Positions 58,047-64,000 of a stretch of 64,000 nucleotides of DNA are shown one piece after another; positions within the stretch are counted from its first letter, which is position 1; the number at the start of each line of letters is the position of its first letter. Under the pieces are notes generated by a model. That model worked only from the letters and a program-made list of their open reading frames with translations. It had not been told where the DNA came from and did no database searches. This stretch comes from Altererythrobacter sp. Root672 (GTDB lineage: Bacteria; Pseudomonadota; Alphaproteobacteria; Sphingomonadales; Sphingomonadaceae). The stretch lies in contig NZ_LMHH01000001.1 in assembly GCF_001427865.1 (NCBI RefSeq), positions 496,001 to 560,000 of the forward strand, given 5' to 3'. A program made the translations under genes and the position numbers.

Positions 58047-59327
58047 TTACTCGGCCGCCTGAGCCAGGTGCCAGGCCGGCGGTTCTTCGCTTTCGCGCAG
58101 CCGTTCGCTCTCTTCGTACATGTAGTCGCGCGTCATCGGGATGGCGGCGCGATCCTTCACGTAGAGCATCTGCCAGTTGACCAGGCGTCCGTGACGGAAG
58201 CTCTGTTCGGCCCCGGCGAGGTAGAACTGCCACATGCGGTAGAACGTCTCGTCATACATCTCGACGATCTCGTCCTTGTGCATGACCGTGCGGTTGTACC
58301 ATTCCTCCAGCGTGTGGCTGTAGTGGAAGCGCATGCCTTCCACGTCCATGATCTGCCAACCGGCCTTCTCGCTTTCCTTCACCAGTTCGGACAGCGACGG
58401 GATGTAGCCGCCCGGGAAGATGTACTTGCGCGTCCAGGCGTCGGTGAAGCCCGGAGGGCCCGCGCGGCCGCAGCAGTGCGAGAACATCACCCCATCGGGC
58501 TTGAGCAGCCGATTGGTGTGCTGGAAGAACTGCGGATAGTGCGGCGTGCCGACGTGTTCGAGCAGGCCGACCGAGCTGATCCGGTCGAATTCGCCCTGGA
58601 CATCGCGATAGTCCATCAGCGCGAACTTGACCTTGTCTTCCACGCCCGCTTCCTTGGCGCGTTCCTTACAGAAGGCGATCTGGTCTTCCGCCAGGGCCAC
58701 GCCGAGCACTTCGCAGTCGTAATGCCGGTTCAGGTAGAGCGCGAGACCGCCCCAGCCGCAGCCGATGTCGAGCACTTTCATGCCCGGCTTGATGTTCAGC
58801 TTGGCCGCGATGTGCGCCTTCTTGTCGAGCTGCGCTTTTTCGAGGCTGTCGTTGAGATCGCGGTGGTAGCCCATCGTGTACTGCCGGTCCTCGTCGAGGA
58901 ACAATTCGTACAGGCGGCGGGTCAGGTTGTAGGTGTGTTCGGCATTCTTGCGAGCCTTGCCGCGCAAGTTGACACTGTCGATCTTGGCGAGGGTTCTTTG
59001 CACCGCCTTCCGGAACGGGCCCTTGGCGCCGAGGGTAGTGTGGCTCTTCACCTTGGCGTTCATGGCCACGTAAAGCACCATGTCGCGGATGTCGTAAGGC
59101 TCGTCGACCACGAGCCAGCCCCACATATAGGCCTCGCCCGCGCCGACGGCCGGATACCTGGCGATATGGTTGGCGGCCTTCTTGTTCGTCAGCCGGATAT
59201 GCATCGGGCTGCCGTGTTCCATTCCTTCCGGTCCGGGGCCGTATTCGTAAACCTTGCCATCGTAATCAGTGATGACCAGACGGCCGACTTTGATGATCTT
59301 CGTAAGGAACTTATTCAACAGCCACAT
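58047..59327 (-). CDS. cfa: Cyclopropane-fatty-acyl-phospholipid synthase
   Basis: The 426-residue SAM-dependent enzyme converts unsaturated acyl chains of phospholipids to cyclopropane chains. The SAM motif VLDIGCGWGGLALYLNRHY is near residue 186, followed by ISSVGLLEHVGTPHYPQFF and HCCGRAGPPGFTDAWTRKYI, which are family landmarks. The N-terminal domain (residues 1-140) is also typical. It stands just upstream of the PQQ dehydrogenase and diverges from the DUF1801 gene across an 81-nt spacer. Confidence 0.93.
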   Translation of the reverse strand: MWLLNKFLTKIIKVGRLVITDYDGKVYEYGPGPEGMEHGSPMHIRLTNKKAANHIARYPAVGAGEAYMWGWLVVDEPYDIRDMVLYVAMNAKVKSHTTLGAKGPFRKAVQRTLAKIDSVNLRGKARKNAEHTYNLTRRLYELFLDEDRQYTMGYHRDLNDSLEKAQLDKKAHIAAKLNIKPGMKVLDIGCGWGGLALYLNRHYDCEVLGVALAEDQIAFCKERAKEAGVEDKVKFALMDYRDVQGEFDRISSVGLLEHVGTPHYPQFFQHTNRLLKPDGVMFSHCCGRAGPPGFTDAWTRKYIFPGGYIPSLSELVKESEKAGWQIMDVEGMRFHYSHTLEEWYNRTVMHKDEIVEMYDETFYRMWQFYLAGAEQSFRHGRLVNWQMLYVKDRAAIPMTRDYMYEESERLRESEEPPAWHLAQAAE

Positions 59328-59408
59328 TCTGCAGCACTCCCCTCAATCCCTTTGGAGGCAGTAGAACCGCCGCTTTGCGACCTGTCAATCGTGGGTTATC
59401 CTCTCACC

Positions 59409-59846
59409 ATGGCCGAAGCGAAGACCAAGCCGACGCAAGCCAGCGTCGAAGACTTCATCGCCGCCGTCGAACCGGCGAGCAAACGGGAAGACGCGCCGGT
59501 GCTCGACGCACTGTTCCGCAAGGTGACGGGCGTGGCGCCGGAGATGTGGGGGCCGACCATCATCGGCTACGGCGAATACAACACCGTCTACGACAGCGGA
59601 CGCAAGGTGCGCTGCTGCCGGCTGGGCTTTTCGCCGCGCAAGGCCAAGCATTCGCTCTACTTGCTGCCGTGCGACGACGATGGGTCGAAGGAAGAGTTCG
59701 ATGCCTTGCTCGCCCGGCTCGGCAAGCATTCGTTGGGGCAGGGGGGCTGTCTCTACGTCAACAAGGCCGCGGACATCGATCTCGGCGTGCTCGAAGAGAT
59801 GATCGTACTGGCGTGGAAGAACTCGTTCGCCCGCTACCCTGACTAA
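59409..59846 (+). CDS. DUF1801 domain protein
   Basis: The 145-residue cytosolic protein begins MAEAKTKPTQASVEDFIAAV and has the DUF1801 core (PEMWGPTIIGYGEYNTVYDS, then RLGFSPRKAKHSLYLLPCDD). The family resembles YdhG/frataxin-like small domains of unknown function. The frame is open far upstream antisense to cfa, but the family start at 59409 is clear. The C-terminal ~15 residues are an extra helix. Confidence 0.85.
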   Translation: MAEAKTKPTQASVEDFIAAVEPASKREDAPVLDALFRKVTGVAPEMWGPTIIGYGEYNTVYDSGRKVRCCRLGFSPRKAKHSLYLLPCDDDGSKEEFDALLARLGKHSLGQGGCLYVNKAADIDLGVLEEMIVLAWKNSFARYPD

Positions 59847-59861
59847 CCCAGGCGCCCCCTT

Positions 59862-60809
59862 TCAGAGCGGCATGATGCCTTTCTCGATCAGCCACAGGAA
59901 GCAACTGACGGTGATGAATGACGCGCCGACCGCCAGCAGCAAGGCGACGGCGCCAAGCCGCTCGTTGCCGTGGCGCGAGGCCAGCAGCGGATAGATGCTG
60001 AGCATCGGCACCGCCGCGTAGAGGATGGCGGCGGCGGCTAAGGCCGGGTCTTTGATCGGCACCAGCAGTATTGCCAGCGCCACCATCAGCGGATGGAGCA
60101 GGAGCTTGGCGGATGCGATCGCTCCGGCGGCCGGCCCGTCCTGGCCGATCTTCACGCTCACCAGGCTCCCGCCGATTACGAACAAGGCCACCGGGGCCGA
60201 AGCACGCGCCAGCATCTCGATCGGAAGGGCGGCAACTTCGGGCAGAGGCAGTCCGGTGGCGGAGAAAGCGGCGCCCAAAATCATCCCCAGGATCAGCGGC
60301 ATTTTCAGCAGGTTGACCAGCGTTCTTGACAGGATGACGAGGATTCTGGCGCCGCGGTGTTCGGTCACTTCGGCGACGGCCAGCGCGAGCGGGATCACGA
60401 TCAGGTTCTCGATCACCATGGTGTGAGCCAGCGCGACGGCGGCAGAGCTGCCGACGAGTTGGAACACGATCGGATAGCCCATGAAAGCGCTGTTGGATGA
60501 ACTGGCGCCGAGCGCCAGAATGGCGGCGCGACCGGTGTCTTGCCGGGCGGCAAAGCGGATCACGAGGAGCGCCAGCAGGAACATGGCCACTGAGCCCAGA
60601 CCGTACGCCGCGAGATAGGCCGGCTCGAAAATCTCCGCCAACGGCCTGCGCGCCAGAGTGTCGAAGGTCAGCGCGGGCAACGCGAACTGCAAAACGAACT
60701 TTCCCATGCCGCGGAACTGGTCGGCCGAGAACAGGACCGCCCGCCCGGCGCCAAAGCCAAGCGCGACGATGACAAAGACCGGAATTGTTAGGGCGAGGAT
60801 GGAGAGCAC
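59862..60809 (-). CDS. AEC family transporter
   Basis: The 315-residue membrane protein has about ten hydrophobic helices. It begins at GTG 60809 with LSILALTIPVFVIVALGFGA, and the C-terminal half has FVIGGSLVSV and MVALAILLVPIKDPALAAAA. The family (auxin efflux carrier type) exports small organic acids or similar compounds. The frame runs 62 codons further upstream with non-membrane sequence, so the GTG at the first helix is preferred. Confidence 0.87.
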   Translation of the reverse strand: MLSILALTIPVFVIVALGFGAGRAVLFSADQFRGMGKFVLQFALPALTFDTLARRPLAEIFEPAYLAAYGLGSVAMFLLALLVIRFAARQDTGRAAILALGASSSNSAFMGYPIVFQLVGSSAAVALAHTMVIENLIVIPLALAVAEVTEHRGARILVILSRTLVNLLKMPLILGMILGAAFSATGLPLPEVAALPIEMLARASAPVALFVIGGSLVSVKIGQDGPAAGAIASAKLLLHPLMVALAILLVPIKDPALAAAAILYAAVPMLSIYPLLASRHGNERLGAVALLLAVGASFITVSCFLWLIEKGIMPL

Positions 60810-60945
60810 GCAGACCTGAGGGGCAGAGAGGGGGCTGACTTTCGGACGCGATGGAGTCCGAGATAATTGACTATGACACCGGTTACCTAAGAACCTGATC
60901 GAGCAATTACAAGGGGCGGTAAGGCAGCGATTTATTGAGAGGGGG

Positions 60946-61683
60946 TTAGACCCCCGCGTACCACTGGTACCCTTTGTCTTCCCAGTAACCGCCACCGCCG
61001 TTGCCGATGCCCTCGAGGGTATCGACGGCTTCGATCGCGGTCAGGTACTTGGCGTGCTTGTAACCCAGCTGGCGTTCGATCCGCATCCTCAGTGGCGCGC
61101 CATTGGCCACCGGCAGGGCCTCCCCGTTGAGCTGGTGAGCGACAATGGTTTGCGGATGCATCGCATCGTTGAGGTCGCAGCTCTCGTAGTATGGCGTGTC
61201 CCCGAAGCTGTCGGCGCAGCGGAAGACGATGTAGCGTGCCTCCGGCTTGAGCCCGGCCTGTTCGAGGATCGCCGAAAGCTGCGGTCCGGTCCACTGGCCG
61301 ATCGCGCTCCATCCCTCGACGCAGTCGTGGCGGGTGATCTGGGTTCGTTGGGGCAGGGCGCGAACGTCTTCGAGCGTGAGGCTGAGCGGCCGTTCGACGA
61401 GCCCCCCGACGTTCAGCCGCCAGTCGGCGAACCCTGCCGCGAGATGGGCGCGATAATCGTCGCTATCGACTTCGGTATTGCCGTTGCCGCGGAACGAGGG
61501 GGAGATGTCGGCGAGGGTATATTCCCGCGCCAGCGCCTGAGCGCCGCCGAGCATCCGTTGCGCGCCCTTGTGAAGCTTCTCGGCGCCATCGACGAGGCCG
61601 GTGAAGGTCTCGCTCTTGCTGATCTTGGTGCAGCCCGCGGTAATGAACGCGGCGAGGCCTACGAGGACGTTACGCCGTTCCAT
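60946..61683 (-). CDS. Molybdopterin-dependent oxidoreductase (SUOX fold)
   Basis: The 245-residue protein starts with a twin-arginine-like leader (MERRNVLVGLAAFITAGC), whose Cys may be a lipid anchor. The sulfite-oxidase-type molybdenum ligand is the Cys of RHDCVEGWSAIGQWTGPQLS near residue 120, and ESCDLNDAMHPQTIVAHQLN and YKHAKYLTAIEAV complete the domain. It overlaps the cytochrome b gene by 14 nt, an arrangement like MsrPQ, but it is shorter than MsrP, so the substrate is open. A GGGGGT/ACCCCC hairpin covers its stop codon. Confidence 0.88.
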   Translation of the reverse strand: MERRNVLVGLAAFITAGCTKISKSETFTGLVDGAEKLHKGAQRMLGGAQALAREYTLADISPSFRGNGNTEVDSDDYRAHLAAGFADWRLNVGGLVERPLSLTLEDVRALPQRTQITRHDCVEGWSAIGQWTGPQLSAILEQAGLKPEARYIVFRCADSFGDTPYYESCDLNDAMHPQTIVAHQLNGEALPVANGAPLRMRIERQLGYKHAKYLTAIEAVDTLEGIGNGGGGYWEDKGYQWYAGV

Positions 61684-62356
61684 CGGCCGTCCCTCCGGTA
61701 ATCATCTCGCCCACGTTCTTGGCGGGCTTGTTGAGCAGAACCAGTATCACATGCACCACGAAGAATCCGAACAGCGTCCAGGCGATGATGAAGTGGATCG
61801 AACGTGCGCTCTGTCGTCCTCCGAACATTTCGCTGAGGAACGACCAGGCGGCGTCCATGCCCGGACTCATCGCCATACCTGTCACGATCATTAGCGGCAG
61901 CAGGATGAACATGACCAATCCGTAGGCCAGCTTCTGCAGGAAATTGTACTTCGCCCCGGCGTGGTCGAACTGGAGCCGCAAGTGAGCACGCACGTCGGCC
62001 CAGATCGCATTAGGGCGCCAGTCCCTGGGGCGGGTCACGATGTCGCGCCTGAAGTGGCCGTTGAGGACCCCGACCAGCAGGAACAGTAGCAGCGAGATCG
62101 AGAAGACCCAGGCGAACAGCACGTGCCATTCCCGCGCGATGGCCAGGCTGTAGTAGCCGGGGATCGTCGCCCAGCCGGGGAACTTGGGGATGAACGCCCA
62201 GGCCTGCTCCGGCGCGAAGCCCCATTCGCCCCAGTAAAGGCGACGGTGGGCGTTCGAGATGTTGAGGCCAGACATGAACAGCACGATCACACTGAACGCG
62301 TTGACCCAGTGCCACAGACGCGTGCTGAGCAGGTGCCGCTTCCTTGGACGGGTCAT
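61670..62356 (-). CDS. Cytochrome b561-type membrane electron donor
   Basis: The 228-residue membrane protein has four main helices with candidate haem His in RLWHWVNAFSVIVLFMSGLN, REWHVLFAWVFSISLLLF and SIHFIIAWTLFGFFVVHVIL. This is the b561/formate-dehydrogenase gamma layout. Being translationally linked to the molybdopterin protein downstream, it probably passes electrons from quinol to it. It overlaps the SDR gene by 4 nt upstream. Confidence 0.88.
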   Translation of the reverse strand: MTRPRKRHLLSTRLWHWVNAFSVIVLFMSGLNISNAHRRLYWGEWGFAPEQAWAFIPKFPGWATIPGYYSLAIAREWHVLFAWVFSISLLLFLLVGVLNGHFRRDIVTRPRDWRPNAIWADVRAHLRLQFDHAGAKYNFLQKLAYGLVMFILLPLMIVTGMAMSPGMDAAWSFLSEMFGGRQSARSIHFIIAWTLFGFFVVHVILVLLNKPAKNVGEMITGGTADGTA

Positions 62357-63117
62357 GCGGCGGGATCTTCCATGCCGGCCAGATACATCACGTCGCGCGG
62401 CTGGGCGAGGAGATGCTGGCCGGAATCGACGAATATCGACTGTCCGCTGGCGAGGGGGCCGGTGGCGAGGAACAGCGCCGCATCCGCGACTTCGCTAGCG
62501 TCAGTGCGGCGGCCGAGCAGGTTGAGACGGTGAGTCATTTCGGCCTGGTCTTCGGATTGTTCGTGGCTGGCAAGGATGGCTCCTGGGGCGAGGCCGTAAA
62601 TGCGGTCGCCCGGTTCGGCGGCCATGGCCAGGATCGGGATGGTGGCGGCGAGAGCATGCTTGCTCATGGTGTAGCTGAAGAAGTCGGGGTTCGGGTTGGC
62701 GACTTTCTGGTCGGTGACCTGGATCACGCGCCGGCCGGTCGAAGAGCGGGCGAGGCGAAGGTAGGCTTGGGCCATCATCGTGGGAGTGACGGCATTGACC
62801 TGCATCGCTTCCCAGTTGGTCCCTACATCGATCATCGCGACATCGTCTGGCCTGAAGACCGAAGCCGAATTGACCAGCACGCGCCAGTCTTCGAGCCGGG
62901 CGGCGAGGTCTTCGATCATGGCCAGGGCCGCGTCGCCATCTGCCAGGTCGCAGCGGACCACTTCGGCGCTTGGCAGTTCGTCAGCCAGCGCTTGCGCCTC
63001 CGTCCACGAGCGGCAGCAGTGGATCACCACATGCCAGCCGGCCTCGGCGAAGCGGCGCGAGATCACTGCTCCGATACGCCGCGCGCCGCCGGTTACAAGG
63101 ACCGCAGGGCGGGTCAC
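62353..63117 (-). CDS. Short-chain dehydrogenase, pteridine-reductase-like
   Basis: The 254-residue NAD(P)-dependent enzyme has the glycine motif TGGARRIGAVISRRFAEAGW (residues 9-28), where the Arg-Arg favours NADPH. VNSASVF replaces the usual NNAG, and YTMSKHAL carries the catalytic Tyr/Lys. TGGARRIG together with NSAS is common in FolM/pteridine-reductase-like SDRs, so dihydromonapterin or a related pterin is a possible substrate. It is the first gene of the minus-strand operon with the cytochrome and molybdopterin genes. Confidence 0.85.
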   Translation of the reverse strand: MTRPAVLVTGGARRIGAVISRRFAEAGWHVVIHCCRSWTEAQALADELPSAEVVRCDLADGDAALAMIEDLAARLEDWRVLVNSASVFRPDDVAMIDVGTNWEAMQVNAVTPTMMAQAYLRLARSSTGRRVIQVTDQKVANPNPDFFSYTMSKHALAATIPILAMAAEPGDRIYGLAPGAILASHEQSEDQAEMTHRLNLLGRRTDASEVADAALFLATGPLASGQSIFVDSGQHLLAQPRDVMYLAGMEDPAA

Positions 63118-63285
63118 CAGCTGGGCTTACGCTTGCTAGGGGTGATGACTTGAAGAGAAGGCCATAACCTTCTGGATTTATATAAGAATGTTCCGAACTT
63201 CCGCCGCATGAGAGCAATCAAGCACATCAGGTCGGTGTAGGAAAGCGGAATGGCTGCGTTCTGCCGAAGAGCCGCAACGAGGAAA

Positions 63286-63320
63286 GGCCCTCTCCCCTTG
63301 GGAGACGGTTGGGTGAGGGC
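63286..63320. repeat. Dispersed-type palindromic repeat
   Basis: TCTCCC/GGGAGA forms an inner hairpin and GCCCTC/GAGGGC an outer one, in a sequence of the CCCTCTCCC...TTGGGTGAGGG kind seen repeatedly between genes in many proteobacteria. It lies between the SDR gene and the end of merR. Only one copy is in the window, so its repeat status rests on general knowledge. Confidence 0.4.
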
Positions 63321-63348
63321 GAGTGGCGCAACCCCGCCGACCCTCGCC

Positions 63349-63759
63349 TTACTCTCGATGTCCCGCGCCCTCGAACGACGCGATGATCGGACAGGGCCCG
63401 TCACCTCCGCCAGCGCACTCCTTGGCCAGCTTCGACAACGACTGCCGCGCAGCCTGCAACCGCGCGATCTGCTCATCGAGGGCGGCTATCCGCGTACGGG
63501 CCATCTCACGGGCGCGTGGCCGGTCATCGCTGGAATCCAGCCGCAGCAGTTCCCCGATTTCCTCCAGGGTGAACCCGGCGTCCTGCGCCGAGCGGATGAA
63601 GCGCAGCCGCCGCGCTTCGTCCGGGCCATAGTGACGGATCCCGCCCGCACCGGTCTTCTGCGGCCGCGGGTCCTCCAGCAGTCCGCGCCGCTGGTAATAA
63701 CGTACCGTTTCCACGCCGACTCCGGCGCCGCGGGAGAGTTCGGAAATACTCATCGCCAT
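63349..63759 (-). CDS. merR: MerR-type mercury-responsive regulator
   Basis: The ~136-residue protein has the MerR DNA-binding domain (SELSRGAGVGVETVRYYQRR, then YGPDEARRLRFIRSAQDAGF), a dimerisation helix, and the C-terminal metal loop with Cys in ECAGGGDGPCPIIASF. With the Cys at the end of the LDSSDD-RP region replaced, only two of the three MerR mercury ligands are obvious, so the metal should be tested. Start codons GTG 63762, ATG 63759 and ATG 63753 are all possible. It diverges from the glutaredoxin-like gene across a classical mer operator. Confidence 0.85.
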   Translation of the reverse strand: MAMSISELSRGAGVGVETVRYYQRRGLLEDPRPQKTGAGGIRHYGPDEARRLRFIRSAQDAGFTLEEIGELLRLDSSDDRPRAREMARTRIAALDEQIARLQAARQSLSKLAKECAGGGDGPCPIIASFEGAGHRE

Positions 63760-63764
63760 CACGC

Positions 63765-63795
63765 TTGACTCCGTACCATAGTACGGACCTTATAT
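63765..63795 (+). promoter_or_regulatory. mer-type operator/promoter
   Basis: TTGACT (63765-63770) is the -35. CCGTAC (63771-63776) and GTACGG (63781-63786) form a perfect dyad with a 4-bp centre, and TTATAT (63790-63795) is the -10. The 19-bp spacing, longer than the usual 17, is the hallmark of promoters that MerR twists into activity. TTGACTCCGTAC plus GTACGG is essentially the known mercury operator. It drives the rightward gene and overlaps the merR start. Confidence 0.88.
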
Positions 63796-63806
63796 AGTCA
63801 TTCATC

Positions 63807-64000
63807 ATGACCGAACAAACCCGAATCCAGGCCGCCGCACCGGCTGGCGGCAGCAAGTTTGCCATTCTCCATCGGATGGTGATGCCCGGGCACGTCTGCC
63901 CCTATGGTCTGAAGGCGAAGCACTTGCTCGAAAGCCAGGGCTACGTCGTCAAGGATTGCTGGCTGACGACCCGCGAGGACGTTGACCGGTTCAAGGCTCA
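63807..64000 (+). CDS. Glutaredoxin-like protein, 3' end cut off
   Basis: The first 64 residues are visible, beginning MTEQTRIQAAAPAGGSKFAI. The segment MVMPGHVCPYGLKAKHLLES carries a CPYG glutaredoxin-type active site with one Cys. Proteins with this start often continue into a MauE/DoxX-type membrane domain in mercury or redox operons, but the rest lies outside the window. Expression should be under the mer-type promoter immediately upstream. Confidence 0.75.
   Translation, partial: MTEQTRIQAAAPAGGSKFAILHRMVMPGHVCPYGLKAKHLLESQGYVVKDCWLTTREDVDRFKA

Overview
The window is chromosomal DNA from a GC-rich alphaproteobacterium, most likely of the order Sphingomonadales (Novosphingobium, Erythrobacter or a relative). 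This is inferred from protein character (Arg/Gly-rich S5 extension, zinc-lid adenylate kinase, C-terminally anchored LuxR-type HTH protein), the layout str - S10 - spc - secY - adk - alpha, a direct-repeat GAAC-N7-GAAC SOS box before uvrA, and an inverted pair of the GACAGGCTCA-type repeat common in sphingomonads. No rRNA, tRNA, CRISPR array, phage or transposase was recognised.

Region 1 (1-20206) is the translation and secretion block on the + strand: rpsL (cut by the window edge), rpsG, fusA, tuf, rpsJ, rplCDWB, rpsS, rplV, rpsC, rplP, rpmC, rpsQ, rplNXE, rpsNH, rplFR, rpsE, rpmD, rplO, secY, adk, then an inserted exported SRPBCC gene, then rpsM, rpsK, rpoA, rplQ and a terminator. Several junctions inside the block carry stem-loops, including an intrinsic-terminator-like hairpin between rpmD and rplO.

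Region 2 (20224-28426) holds a periplasmic prolyl oligopeptidase, a secreted Gly/Arg/Asn-rich protein, a three-gene membrane operon (unknown protein, PepSY protein, TRIC channel), a VOC protein and an M20 amidohydrolase. Region 3 (26912-34718, minus strand) is a TCA-cycle operon: mdh, a small membrane ORF, sucD, odhA, odhB, lpdA; sucC is not in it. Together these genes encode the 2-oxoglutarate dehydrogenase complex, one succinyl-CoA synthetase subunit and malate dehydrogenase.

Region 4 (34981-44848) is accessory: a membrane GGDEF-EAL protein, a SleB-like hydrolase, an M3 peptidase, thpR, a membrane-anchored LuxR-type HTH protein with two small neighbours, and a Slam/DUF560-like outer-membrane protein. 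The GGDEF-EAL and Slam-like genes both look as if they start at non-standard codons (ATC and ATT).

Region 5 (45067-47810) is the most unusual part. A 35-residue acidic peptide gene with a strong ribosome binding site is followed by a stem-loop, a diverged LpxL-like acyltransferase and a membrane HExxH (M50-like) protease. It looks like a small uncharacterised peptide-processing locus. A secreted protein resembling a retropepsin that lacks the catalytic Asp converges on it.

Region 6 (48155-64000) has SOS-type uvrA, small membrane and secreted proteins, rlpA, an 854-nt gene-free stretch (paired DnaA-box-like sites and a minus-strand terminator, possibly an RNA gene), argG, a permuted NlpC/P60-like protein, a PQQ sugar dehydrogenase, a cyclopropane fatty acid synthase, an AEC transporter, a molybdopterin/cytochrome b pair, a short-chain dehydrogenase, and a MerR regulator divergent from a glutaredoxin-like gene that runs off the window.
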